Shown piece after piece: positions 1 to 7,558 of a stretch of 11,295 nt of DNA (its first letter is position 1; each line of letters starts with the position of its first letter). The translations under genes and the position numbers were made by a program. Origin of the DNA: an uncultured Bacillaceae bacterium. Its GTDB lineage: Bacteria; Bacillota; Bacilli; Bacillales; Caldibacillaceae. The stretch is from assembly GCA_937951955.1 (NCBI GenBank), contig CALGAD010000079.1, positions 1 to 11,295 on the forward strand, in the 5' to 3' direction. The notes beneath the pieces were generated by a model that saw nothing but the letters and a program-made list of their open reading frames with translations, had not been told where the DNA came from and ran no database searches.

Positions 1-1991
1 GTATGATGATCATCCGTTGATTCATTATCGAGTATATCACTTTCATCAAAGGGTGGTTTCCAATCTTTTGGAACCGTATAATCAAATTGTTCCCGATCAA
101 CCGGGACAAATCCTTCCGGTGTATGGAAACGCAAGAGATCGCCATTGACCACTTTATCGGACAGGGACAATTTATATTCCACTGCCGACTGTAATTCTCT
201 GGCTCGCTGTAATGACGCCTCATCAGTAATTTCTAAACCTGTATTCGGATCATAAAACTTTCCGTCGATACTAAAAACGTTCGGACTGACAAAGTCACCA
301 TTACGGAAGGGTACCAATTCAATATGACCATCTGACAATAAATCGGTACCGAAATGAATGTAATCTCTCGTATCGATTCCTAATAAGTGGAGAACAGTCG
401 GTAAGACATCAATTTGCCCGGCATATTCGTGCTTAATGCCACCTTCCATACCCGGAACGCGGATAAATAAGGGAACTCGCTGTAACTTTGCATTATCCAC
501 TTCAGTAATCTCTTCTTTACCGAGTATCTCGGCCATTGCTCTATTATGGTTTTCAGAGTGTGCATAGTGGTCTCCGTACATAACGATTAGAGTACGATCG
601 AGAAGGCCGGTTTCTTCCAGGTATTGGAAAAATTCAGCCAGGGCCTCATCAGCGTATCGTGCCGTTTGGAAATAACCGTCAACGGTCGGATCGCCTGTTT
701 CGGCTTTGGCAATCGTGGCGTCTTCTTCATCCATTTTATACGGATAGTGATTTGTTACCGTAATAAATTTTGCATAAAACGGTTCAGGCAACGTTTCTAA
801 TAAATATTGGGACTGTTTAAAGAACGGTTTATCCATTAAACCATATTCCGCAAGCTCACCATCTGGGATTAGGTAATAGTTTGCATCAAAGAAATAATCG
901 TAGCCGAACGATTTATAAATTTCCGTCCGATTCCAAAATCCACCGCCGTTACCGTGGAAAACAGCCGATGTATAGTCGCCGTGAGATTTTAAAATGGCCG
1001 GTAGTGCATGATACGTATTTCGACCCTTCGTCATAAAGGCAGCGCCTTGTGGCAAGCCGAATAAGGAATTATCCATCATAAACTCGGCGTCCGCTGTTTT
1101 ACCTTGAGCAACCTGGTGGTAAAAATTATCAAAATAAAGCGTGTTTTCATCTTCAACAAGTGAGTTTAGAAATGGTGTCACTTCTTCACCATGCAATTCA
1201 TATCCAATTAGGAATTGCTCGATAGATTCTAAATGAATATAAATCACATTTAATCCTTCAGCGAACCCGAAGTATTCCGGATTCGGTTCGGCATACTGGG
1301 ATTTTGTATAGTTAATCACTTCTGTGACATCATTTGAGTCCGCTAAAACTCTTTGCGCGGATGCTCTTGTACTTTCTACCGCATCATAAATGGTGTAGTT
1401 GTATAAACCAAGATATTTCACGATATAATTGCGATCAAACCCTCGCGTTAATAACTGAGGACGATCAGTTTCGGCAATGGCCAGGTTTAAAAAGCTCATC
1501 CCTAAAGCAAGTGAAAAAATACCGATGATTTTTCTGCGACCAATTTCGCCTTGATATATATGAAGTCTTTTTGTTTTTAACAAGAAAATAATAACAAATA
1601 CGTCAATAAAGTAAATAAAGTCAAATGGTTTTAGCAGGGACAAAATACTGCTGCCCATATCCCCTAAATTTTTTCCTGAGAAAATTGTTGGCCATGTTAT
1701 AAAATCACTGAAAGAGCGATAAAAAACGACGTTTGTAAACAGTAAAATGGACAGCAAGGAATAGAGAATCATTAGCCAGAGTAGTTTCCGTTTTCGTGAG
1801 AAAATGGCTAATCCTAAAAACAGTAGTGCGGAACCAAGGGGATTAATAAAGAGTAAAAAATGTTGCAGTGCTCCCTGTACCCCTAATTGGAACGCACCAA
1901 TTTGTGTGATATATGTTTTAATCCAGAGGATTACGACCATCAGTAAATAAAATTGAACAAAACTGAGTTTTATGTCTTTTTTATGTGTCAA
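1..1991 (-). CDS. ltaS: Lipoteichoic acid synthase, LtaS type (3' end cut by window edge)
   Basis: This membrane enzyme polymerises glycerol phosphate from phosphatidylglycerol into the lipoteichoic acid chain on the outer face of the membrane. The frame is open from a TTG at 1991 to the window edge (663 full codons, no stop); S. aureus LtaS has 646 residues, so little is missing. Five hydrophobic segments lie at about 10-28, 43-62, 69-90, 122-138 and 153-172, followed by an extracellular sulfatase-fold domain. Predicted metal and catalytic residues are E255 (HLES), T299 (QGKTADAEF), D474 and H475 (YGDHY). Substrate-site H346, W353, R355 and H415 also match S. aureus LtaS with a constant one-residue offset. 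An ASA motif at 210-212 sits where S. aureus LtaS is cut by signal peptidase. TTG is chosen because AGGTG lies 7 nt upstream, an in-frame TAG lies two codons upstream, and the first ATG (codon 18) would destroy the first membrane helix. The paralogue type (YflE, YfnI, YqgS) was not resolved. Confidence 0.93.
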   Translation of the reverse strand, partial: MTHKKDIKLSFVQFYLLMVVILWIKTYITQIGAFQLGVQGALQHFLLFINPLGSALLFLGLAIFSRKRKLLWLMILYSLLSILLFTNVVFYRSFSDFITWPTIFSGKNLGDMGSSILSLLKPFDFIYFIDVFVIIFLLKTKRLHIYQGEIGRRKIIGIFSLALGMSFLNLAIAETDRPQLLTRGFDRNYIVKYLGLYNYTIYDAVESTRASAQRVLADSNDVTEVINYTKSQYAEPNPEYFGFAEGLNVIYIHLESIEQFLIGYELHGEEVTPFLNSLVEDENTLYFDNFYHQVAQGKTADAEFMMDNSLFGLPQGAAFMTKGRNTYHALPAILKSHGDYTSAVFHGNGGGFWNRTEIYKSFGYDYFFDANYYLIPDGELAEYGLMDKPFFKQSQYLLETLPEPFYAKFITVTNHYPYKMDEEDATIAKAETGDPTVDGYFQTARYADEALAEFFQYLEETGLLDRTLIVMYGDHYAHSENHNRAMAEILGKEEITEVDNAKLQRVPLFIRVPGMEGGIKHEYAGQIDVLPTVLHLLGIDTRDYIHFGTDLLSDGHIELVPFRNGDFVSPNVFSIDGKFYDPNTGLEITDEASLQRARELQSAVEYKLSLSDKVVNGDLLRFHTPEGFVPVDREQFDYTVPKDWKPPFDESDILDNESTDDHH

Positions 1992-2107
1992 TTCCTAGCA
2001 CCTACTTTCCAGGTAAAATACGCCCACTTGATGGTAAATATATGAATTTACTATATTTCAATCTACATATATCATAAAATGTAAATATGAACAAATTATT
2101 ATCAAAT

Positions 2108-2149
2108 CAGTGTAAAATCTTTTAATCTGTAGTAAAAAATGTTACACCG
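2108..2149. repeat. Inverted repeat CAGTGTAA / TTACACCG in the ltaS leader
   Basis: Eight-base arms at 2108-2115 and 2142-2149 pair with one G-T wobble and enclose a 26-nt AT-rich loop. It falls within the predicted ltaS transcript. It could be an operator or an RNA hairpin, but the long loop makes a strong hairpin unlikely. No regulator is assigned. Confidence 0.3.
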
Positions 2150-2189
2150 ACTTAAAAAATTATAAAGTTTGCTCTCTAACAACTACTTT

Positions 2190-2217
2190 AGTATACTTTT
2201 TATTTTTTAAAAGTCAA
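2190..2217 (-). promoter_or_regulatory. Candidate sigma-A promoter for ltaS
   Basis: On the minus strand a -35 TTGACT (2217-2212) and a -10 TATACT (2195-2190) are separated by 16 bp, each one base from consensus. Initiation would be near 2183, giving a leader of about 190 nt before the TTG start at 1991. This is the best promoter match in the gap; a second promoter nearer the gene is not excluded. Confidence 0.6.
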
Positions 2218-2408
2218 GGTAACAATTTACCAAATTCCATTATAACTCGGAAGGCACGGGTACTTTGTTTTATTAGACATTATTCTACAAAAAAGGACAA
2301 AATGTAACGATCCACTATTGAAAAAATCTACCATCCTGAACAAAAAAGCCTTCTTATCATATGACGATTTCAATTCGATAAAGTTTCCCGTTCCGATCAA
2401 TTAGTCAA

Positions 2409-2437
2409 TTGAATCTAGTTTCCGTTTTCATTAAAAA
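2409..2437 (+). promoter_or_regulatory. Weak candidate promoter for csaA
   Basis: TTGAAT (2409-2414) and TAAAAA (2432-2437) are 17 bp apart, each with four of six consensus bases. The alternative -10 TATAAA at 2454-2459 would start transcription almost on the ribosome binding site, so it is less likely. Confidence 0.3.
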
Positions 2438-2477
2438 TATGGTAAGTTAATTTTATAAAAGTCAATGGAGGGTGACA

Positions 2478-2807
2478 ATGGCGACAATTGACGATTTTTT
2501 AAAATTGGACTTGCGCATCGGAACAATAATTGCAGTGGAAAACTTTCCGGAAGCACGAAAACCCGCCTATAAGTTACGCATTGATTTTGGTGAACTGGGA
2601 GTTAAACAATCCTCTGCACAAATAACGAAGCGATATGCACCTGAAGATTTAATCGGCAGACAGGTTGTTGCAATTGTCAATCTCCCGCCATTGCGCATCG
2701 CTGGCTTTAAATCAGAAGTACTCGTTTTAGGTGGGATACCGGAAGAAGGCGACGTTGTCTTGTTGCGACCAGATCAAGAAGTAAGAAACGGGACACCGAT
2801 AGCTTAA
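2478..2807 (+). CDS. csaA: CsaA secretion chaperone
   Basis: CsaA is a cytoplasmic homodimer with a tRNA-binding/OB fold, like the C-terminal domain of methionyl-tRNA synthetase. In B. subtilis it has chaperone activity and binds SecA and exported preproteins. The 109-residue product fits the family length (about 110) and carries its signatures: DLRIGTI near 11-17, QSSAQITKRY at 44-53, and a block starting NLPPLRIAGF at 68-77 and running to VLVLGG. ATG at 2478 is preferred because GGAGG (2467-2471) lies 6 nt upstream; the in-frame GTG at 2472 would overlap that site. The next gene follows after 34 bp on the same strand with no terminator between, so the two are probably co-transcribed. Divergent from ltaS. 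Confidence 0.93.
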   Translation: MATIDDFLKLDLRIGTIIAVENFPEARKPAYKLRIDFGELGVKQSSAQITKRYAPEDLIGRQVVAIVNLPPLRIAGFKSEVLVLGGIPEEGDVVLLRPDQEVRNGTPIA

Positions 2808-2841
2808 TGCAAAATCTAACATACATTGGGGGAATACAGCA

Positions 2842-3177
2842 TTGTCAAAACCAGTTTTTTGTGATCATTGTAAAAAACCTATTGAAGACAAGGACGAGTT
2901 AGTCACCGCGACATACTACTTTCGTATCAAACCATTTCACTTTCGCTGCTTTGAAAAATATATTAAACATTCTGCCCACGGTGCTTTTACCTACAGGCAA
3001 ATAAACGGTACGACTGGAAATATCAGCTTCCTGTTAACGATTGTTTTAGCCTTAATCGTTACTGCGATCGGTCAATATTCATGGATCCGCTTATTCGGTA
3101 TCTTAATATTGACCTATTCATTAACAAACCGGCTTTTGTCCTATGTTTTGTACGAAAGCCGGCTCAAATCATCATGA
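2842..3177 (+). CDS. Small two-helix membrane protein with a half-LIM zinc motif, function unknown
   Basis: I do not recognise this 111-residue protein. Residues 7-36 hold Cys7-x2-Cys10-x22-His33-x2-Cys36, which matches the first zinc module of the LIM consensus (C-x2-C-x16-23-H-x2-C); the second module is absent. After a short polar linker, two hydrophobic stretches at about 59-77 and 80-101 look like a membrane hairpin, and the C-terminus is short and basic. The likely arrangement is a cytosolic zinc knuckle on a membrane anchor. Start is TTG with a GGGGGAA ribosome binding site upstream; there is no better ATG. It is the second gene after csaA and ends just before a strong terminator. Zinc binding is inferred from spacing only; what the knuckle contacts is unknown. 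Confidence 0.7.
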   Translation: MSKPVFCDHCKKPIEDKDELVTATYYFRIKPFHFRCFEKYIKHSAHGAFTYRQINGTTGNISFLLTIVLALIVTAIGQYSWIRLFGILILTYSLTNRLLSYVLYESRLKSS

Positions 3178-3184
3178 ATCATGG

Positions 3185-3232
3185 AAAAAGCCAGATTCCG
3201 AATGAGAGAAGTTTTCGGTTCTGGCTTTTTTT
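3185..3232. terminator. Bidirectional rho-independent terminator
   Basis: Arms AAAAAGCCAGA (3185-3195) and TCTGGCTTTTT (3220-3230) pair perfectly. After a small internal loop, CCGAA/TTCGG extends the stem. T-runs follow on both strands, so it can end the csaA-half-LIM transcript and the convergent hydrolase transcript. Confidence 0.88.
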
Positions 3233-3268
3233 GATTTTCTCAAGCTTATTTTATTAACACTAATTTTT

Positions 3269-4198
3269 CTATACACTCGCATGGCGATTGATCCACTCGA
3301 TAATCATCTCATAAACCTCATGACGGTTTAATTCATTTAACATTTCGTGGCGAGCTTCCGGAAAAATCTTCCATTCCACCGTCATACCGATGTCCTCATA
3401 TTGCTGTATTACTTTTTGCACACCTTTTCCATAATTTCCAACAGGGTCTTCTGCACCACTAAAGATAAACATCGGTAGATCTTTTGGTGTTTTTCCCATT
3501 TCTTCCGGGTTATGAATCAGTTTTAGACCCGATAATAATTCATAATAGAAGCTCGTTGTACAGATAAATCCGCAGAGCGGGTCTTGAATATACGACTGGA
3601 CAATTCGTTTATCCCTTGTCAACCAGTCAAAATCGGTCCTTTTCTTTTTGATTCTTTTGTTGTACTGCCCGAAGATGAGTTCATTTAAAAAAGCACTTGG
3701 GGAATGGATCCCGTATTTTTTCATTTCCCATTTTGCAAGCCAAATTCCGATTTGCCCTAAAACTCCCGGATCGCCTGCCGTACCTGATAAAATTACTCCG
3801 GTAACCGTATCCGGATATTTTTGAATATATCGTCTTGCTAAGAACGAACCCATACTATGTCCGAGCAAGAAAACAGGTACATTCGGATAGTCATGATGAA
3901 TTTTCTCGTTGATTGCCAATAAATCGTCGGTTATCCGCTCAAACCCGTCTTTTTCAGCCAGAAAACCGAGCTGCCCGGTCCTTTTTCCCGTCTTCCCGTG
4001 TCCCCGGTGATCATTCCCATAAACGAAAACATTGTTTTTCACTAAAAAGACAGCAAAATCCGAATACCGGTCCATATGCTCGGCCATCCCATGGGCAATT
4101 TGGACAATGGCTTTCGGTTGCTCCCCTTCTTGATACCATTTATGTAAATTCACTTGTTTGTCGTCGGTCATCGTTATCCACATTTGATCGTGTTTCAT
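3269..4198 (-). CDS. Alpha/beta hydrolase, monoacylglycerol lipase / lysophospholipase type
   Basis: A 309-residue serine hydrolase of the Hydrolase_4 (serine aminopeptidase S33) group, which includes monoglyceride lipases and B. subtilis YtpA. Visible features are the oxyanion-loop motif HGMAEH at 36-41, NDHRGHGKT at 62-70, nucleophile elbow GHSMGS with Ser115, probable acid Asp251 (SGAEDPVG) and His284 (ARHEM). The HGxxEH and GHSMGS pair is typical of monoacylglycerol lipases. No signal peptide is seen, so it should be cytosolic. ATG at 4198 is preferred because AAGGTG lies 6 nt upstream; longer in-frame starts at 4216 (ATG) and 4261 (TTG) lack a good ribosome binding site, and the longest passes through a hairpin. 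It appears monocistronic, with terminators on both sides. The true substrate (monoglyceride, lysophospholipid or another ester) cannot be read from the sequence. Confidence 0.85.
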   Translation of the reverse strand: MKHDQMWITMTDDKQVNLHKWYQEGEQPKAIVQIAHGMAEHMDRYSDFAVFLVKNNVFVYGNDHRGHGKTGKRTGQLGFLAEKDGFERITDDLLAINEKIHHDYPNVPVFLLGHSMGSFLARRYIQKYPDTVTGVILSGTAGDPGVLGQIGIWLAKWEMKKYGIHSPSAFLNELIFGQYNKRIKKKRTDFDWLTRDKRIVQSYIQDPLCGFICTTSFYYELLSGLKLIHNPEEMGKTPKDLPMFIFSGAEDPVGNYGKGVQKVIQQYEDIGMTVEWKIFPEARHEMLNELNRHEVYEMIIEWINRHASV

Positions 4199-4238
4199 CG
4201 TTTTCACCTTTTCCATCAAGTCTACTTCTTTAAGATTA

Positions 4239-4261
4239 GAAAAACTGCTAAAAAATAGCAA
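4239..4261 (-). other. Small hairpin with T-run in the hydrolase leader
   Basis: On the minus strand TGCTA and TAGCA (4260-4256 and 4250-4246) flank five T residues, and a GTTTTTC run follows. It resembles a weak intrinsic terminator or attenuator about 45 nt upstream of the ATG at 4198. The stem has only five pairs, two of them G-C, so a role is uncertain. Confidence 0.3.
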
Positions 4262-4284
4262 GTTCCAGTTTCATATCTTAGCAT

Positions 4285-4317
4285 GAAAAAGCCAGATAGA
4301 AAATGTCCTACCTGGCT
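4285..4317 (-). terminator. Rho-independent terminator of the ugp operon
   Basis: On the minus strand AGCCAGGTAG (4317-4308) pairs with CTATCTGGCT (4299-4290) over 10 bp with one G-T wobble and an 8-nt loop, then five or six T residues. It lies 31 bp after the ugpB stop. Confidence 0.88.
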
Positions 4318-4348
4318 GATTAAAATTTCTATTTATTTTCTAACCTAT

Positions 4349-5701
4349 TTAATTGCCGCGGGATGCATTGGCCTGTGCAATAGCGGCATTTAACTGGTCC
4401 ACCATTGTTTGATAGGCATCATCCAAATCCCCACCATTGTACACGGTTTCCAGAGCCGTCTCAACAATTCGTCTTCCTTCCGGGATCATATCCATGATCG
4501 CTCCCTGTGTAGCATAAGAAGGTGTCGTCGATTGTAGCTGATCGACAGTTACCCGCAACTGGGGCATTTCCGCATAAGCTTCTTGCACAAGCTCCTCGTC
4601 ATAGGCAGCTGGATTTATAGCAAAATATCCGGTTTCCACATGCCATTTAGCCTGAACTTCCGGTGTTTGCAAATATTTCATAAACTCCCAGGCTGCATTT
4701 TGGACCTCTTCCGGTTTGCCAGCGATCATCCATAAACTCGCTCCCCCAATGACAACCCCTTGCCGTTCTTTATTTGCCGGATGCGGTAAGAAAGCAATCC
4801 CTACTTCAAAGGGGGCATTGTCGATGACCGCCCGGGCATTGGCGGATGATTGTAAAAACATCGCCACATCTCCCGCCAGGAATCCAGCAATCATGTTATC
4901 GCTGTTCGTTCCATAATTGGCAAAGGTCCCGTCATTCACCATCCGCTCGACCCATTCAAAAATCGCTTTTCCTTCTTCCTCTGTAAAGCCGATTTCTGTT
5001 GGCACATCCGTCCGGCCATTATCATGATTCATTAATAAAGCCCCTTGATTGGCCAGCAATTGTTCAAACAGCCAGCCATACGCCTGTAAAGCAAATCCTT
5101 TCATATTCGGATTATGTTCCATAATCGCTTTCCCTGCTTCTTCTATCTCTTCAAAGGTTTGCGGTGGTTGTTCCGGATCTAGACCTGCTTCACGAAACGC
5201 ATCTTTATTATAGTACATAACTGGTGTTGATGAGTTAAAGGGCATCGAGTAAAACTTGCCATCGATCGTGTAGTAATTAATGATATTTTCTTCTAATATA
5301 CTCATGTCATAGCCATCTTTATCAACAAACTCTTGAATCGGTACAATTTGGCCGCTATTTATCATCGACATTGTCCCGATTTCAAAAACTTGCATGATAG
5401 CCGGCGCACTATCCGTTCCGGCAACACTGTGAAACTTCGTTAAGGCTTCATCATACGTACCCTGATATTCTGCCTGGACAAAGATTTCATCCTGAGATTG
5501 ATTATACTCATCGACGATACCGTTTAAAGAATCGAGCCCGGCCCCTCCCATCGAATGCCAGAAGACAACGGTCACTTTCTCATCTCCTGTTCCTTCACCT
5601 GATTCCTTCGTTTCCCCTTCCCCTGTCTCCTGGCTCGAACTGCATGCAGCTAAAATTAGAAAAGTCAGTAATCCAATCAAGAAGAAGCGTAACTTTTTCA
5701 T
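4349..5701 (-). CDS. ugpB: Lipoprotein substrate-binding protein, UgpB-like (glycerol-3-phosphate/glycerophosphodiester ABC importer)
   Basis: The surface receptor of the importer, 450 residues. Signal peptide with lipobox LAAC gives a lipidated Cys20, followed by a Gly/Glu-rich linker to about 42. UgpB landmarks follow in order: VVFWHSMGG near 45-53, YQGTYDEAL near 79-87, QVFEIGT near 104-110, PFNSSTPVMYYNKDAFREAG at 154-173, GGASLW at 319-324 and a WHVETGYF block at 353-360. Against E. coli UgpB, recalled from memory, the aromatic at the W169 position appears to be Ala (AYGW here, WQGW there). The late phosphate-binding Arg aligns with Ile in the QGAIMDM segment. A sugar or a glycerophosphodiester such as glycerophosphocholine therefore remains possible. 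ATG at 5701 is preferred over ATG at 5707 because GGAGGGG (5708-5714) lies 6 nt before the former and touches the latter. Last gene of the operon, 94 nt after ugpE and just before the terminator. Confidence 0.82.
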   Translation of the reverse strand: MKKLRFFLIGLLTFLILAACSSSQETGEGETKESGEGTGDEKVTVVFWHSMGGAGLDSLNGIVDEYNQSQDEIFVQAEYQGTYDEALTKFHSVAGTDSAPAIMQVFEIGTMSMINSGQIVPIQEFVDKDGYDMSILEENIINYYTIDGKFYSMPFNSSTPVMYYNKDAFREAGLDPEQPPQTFEEIEEAGKAIMEHNPNMKGFALQAYGWLFEQLLANQGALLMNHDNGRTDVPTEIGFTEEEGKAIFEWVERMVNDGTFANYGTNSDNMIAGFLAGDVAMFLQSSANARAVIDNAPFEVGIAFLPHPANKERQGVVIGGASLWMIAGKPEEVQNAAWEFMKYLQTPEVQAKWHVETGYFAINPAAYDEELVQEAYAEMPQLRVTVDQLQSTTPSYATQGAIMDMIPEGRRIVETALETVYNGGDLDDAYQTMVDQLNAAIAQANASRGN

Positions 5702-5766
5702 GCTCATCCCCTCCGCTTGTTCCAGCTGGTAGATTTGTAGTTGTCACTTGACTAAACATAAATAAC

Positions 5767-5783
5767 AACCGACATTGACGGTT
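5767..5783 (-). other. Small intercistronic hairpin between ugpE and ugpB
   Basis: AACCG and CGGTT pair over 5 bp around a 7-nt loop within the 94-nt ugpE-ugpB gap, followed on the minus strand by GTTATTTAT. There is no continuous T-run, so it is at most a weak terminator or an RNA-processing/stability element. Confidence 0.3.
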
Positions 5784-5801
5784 CCTGTATCTTTCTCCTG
5801 C

Positions 5802-6620
5802 TCATTTGATTGCTCCTTCTGCCAGCCCCCTTTGCAGTCGTTTTTGTCCAAGGAATAATAAGATTAACGTCGGTAAAACGACGATGATCGCACCCGCCAT
5901 AATTATGCCCCATTCATTGACCTGCTCCTGGGATTGGAGCTGTCTCAAACCGATTTGTACGGTCCGCACCGTTTCATTCGTGGTCGCCAGAAGCGGCCAC
6001 AGGTACATATTCCAGGAAGTTAAAAAGGCATAGACACCTAACGTCACGAGACTCGTCCTTGCCATGGGCAGTACGACAGTTAAATAAAAGCGAAAATCGC
6101 CAATCCCTGCTATTTCACTCGCTTCTTTCAATTCGATGGGTATTTGTTTGAAGTTTTGTCGTAATAAAAACGTTCCAAACGCCGTAGCAAAATACGGCAA
6201 AGTTAAGCCGGTATACGTATCCAACAATCCTAAATTGCGAATCGTCTGGAAGTTCGGGATAATCGATGCTTCAAACGGAATCATCAAGGTCGCCAAAAAG
6301 ATAAAGAAGATGACCTCCCGCCCTTTGAATTGAATAAATGTAAAGGCATAGGCGGCAAGACTGGCTACAATTAATTGACCGATCGTAATCGAGATAGAAA
6401 CGATAAAACTATTCAGCAAATAATTCATCAATGGAAAGCGGTTGAACACTTCCAGATAATTTTCAAAATGGATGGCCCGGGGAAGGAGATTTCCGGAAAA
6501 AATTTCCTGATTCGTCATAAAACTCATAATAAAGGCAATGACCGCCGGTGCGAATATTAAAATAGCCGATATCGTTAAGATGAGATAAAACAAGACTTTT
6601 TGACCGGTCGAAAGACTCAT
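5802..6620 (-). CDS. ugpE: ABC importer permease, UgpE/MalG type
   Basis: Inner-membrane half of the importer channel, 272 residues (E. coli UgpE has 281). Hydrophobic segments lie near 9-31, 70-95, 102-121, 138-154, 189-211 and 238-257, the usual six. The EAA loop that docks on the ATPase is at about 163-187, beginning ELKEASEIAG and ending in LPMA. The C-terminus RGLAEGAIK is typical of this permease class. ATG at 6620 overlaps the TGA of ugpA in an ATGA arrangement, which implies translational coupling; GGAGGG lies about 10 nt upstream. Substrate is not readable from the permease; the name rests on UgpB similarity and the neighbouring GlpQ. Confidence 0.85.
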   Translation of the reverse strand: MSLSTGQKVLFYLILTISAILIFAPAVIAFIMSFMTNQEIFSGNLLPRAIHFENYLEVFNRFPLMNYLLNSFIVSISITIGQLIVASLAAYAFTFIQFKGREVIFFIFLATLMIPFEASIIPNFQTIRNLGLLDTYTGLTLPYFATAFGTFLLRQNFKQIPIELKEASEIAGIGDFRFYLTVVLPMARTSLVTLGVYAFLTSWNMYLWPLLATTNETVRTVQIGLRQLQSQEQVNEWGIIMAGAIIVVLPTLILLFLGQKRLQRGLAEGAIK

Positions 6621-7558
6621 TGATAATGGACCCTCCTTTCGCCGAGCTTAAATTGGAGCAACGTCAATAAAAAGATGATGATAAACAAAATGATTGCTAA
6701 AGCGCTTCCAGCTCCATATTGGTAATTCATAAAGGCTTCCTGGTAAATCGTATAAACGATTAAATTCGTTTCATTTTGCGGTCCACCCCGGGTTAACATA
6801 TCGATTTGGCCAAAGGTTTGAAATGCGTTAATCAATGAAACGGTAATGACAAAAAACAAGGTCGGCGAAAGCATCGGAATCGTAATTCTGCGCAACTTAT
6901 AAAAATAACCCGCCCCATCAATTTCCGCACTTTCATATAAATAAGAATCAATCGATTGTAGACCACCTAATAATATGAGAAAAGTAAATCCGATATTCAT
7001 CCAAATTGTCGTAATGGCAACGGAAATGAGTGCCCAATCGGGATCCGTCAACCAACCGATCGGCTCCATATTGAAAAATTTCAAAAACTGATTCAACCAG
7101 CCGATGGTCGGATGGAAGAGAAACATCCAAAATACGGATCCAGCAGCAACGGATACACCCATTGTTGATGAAAAAATCGTTCGAAAAAAACCGATACCTT
7201 TTAATTTTTCATTGGCAATGATCGCCAAAAACAAACCGATAAGAACTGTGGTCGGTACCGTATATAAAACAAATAGAAAGGTAGACTGTAAGCTTTTTTG
7301 GAAAATAGGCGATGTGAAAATTTTAATAAAATTATCAAAGCCGACGAATACGGTCGGTGTCCCGCTCGTGTCTGTCAGGAAAAAGCTTAGATAAAGCGTC
7401 CGGAATAAGGGATAAAAGAGAAATATCGAAAACAACAGGATGGATGGTGAAAGAAAAACCATTCCCTTTAAAAAATTAAACCTTCGCTCCCGCTTTCTGA
7501 TTTTTGCAAACTGATTCCCGTACTCTTCATTCAACACGTTTTGGTCCGTTTGCACCAT
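6617..7558 (-). CDS. ugpA: ABC importer permease, UgpA/MalF type
   Basis: The other channel subunit, 313 residues (E. coli UgpA has 295). A charged cytosolic N-terminus of about 30 residues precedes the first helix (34-59). Further hydrophobic segments lie near 93-115, 125-148, 177-200, 232-252 and 285-303. The EAA loop is at about 209-230 (ESAEIDGAG up to RRITIPML), and the family motif LTRGGPQNETN sits at 255-265. The ATG at 7558 lies inside the 3' end of ugpC (32-nt overlap) and is preceded by AAGGTGG and GGGAG stretches, so coupled translation is likely. Pairs with UgpE to form the heterodimeric pore. The N-terminal extension beyond the E. coli length is not unusual for Gram-positive members. 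Confidence 0.85.
   Translation of the reverse strand: MVQTDQNVLNEEYGNQFAKIRKRERRFNFLKGMVFLSPSILLFSIFLFYPLFRTLYLSFFLTDTSGTPTVFVGFDNFIKIFTSPIFQKSLQSTFLFVLYTVPTTVLIGLFLAIIANEKLKGIGFFRTIFSSTMGVSVAAGSVFWMFLFHPTIGWLNQFLKFFNMEPIGWLTDPDWALISVAITTIWMNIGFTFLILLGGLQSIDSYLYESAEIDGAGYFYKLRRITIPMLSPTLFFVITVSLINAFQTFGQIDMLTRGGPQNETNLIVYTIYQEAFMNYQYGAGSALAIILFIIIFLLTLLQFKLGERRVHYQ

Larger units (their letters stand above)
1992..2471. other. 480-bp AT-rich divergent intergenic region between ltaS and csaA
   Basis: No credible reading frame is visible here. It carries the ltaS promoter candidate, an inverted repeat inside the ltaS leader, and a weak csaA promoter candidate. A second small inverted repeat (GTAAAT, 6-nt loop, ATTTAC on the minus strand) lies about 40-55 nt upstream of the ltaS start. 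No riboswitch or tRNA-like fold was recognised. Confidence 0.6.

Noticed and set aside
1334..1528. 64-residue plus-strand frame inside ltaS
   Set aside because: Shadow of the ltaS frame, without a ribosome binding site or family resemblance.
2128..2145. Possible WalR box upstream of ltaS (TGTAGT and TGTTAC)
   Set aside because: The spacer is 6 rather than 5 and the hexamers depart from TGTWAH.
4199..4261. N-terminal extension of the hydrolase from TTG 4261 or ATG 4216
   Set aside because: No good ribosome binding site; AAGGTG points to ATG 4198, and the extension crosses a hairpin.
7104..7394. 96-residue plus-strand frame inside ugpA
   Set aside because: Antisense shadow of a permease gene with a clear EAA loop.
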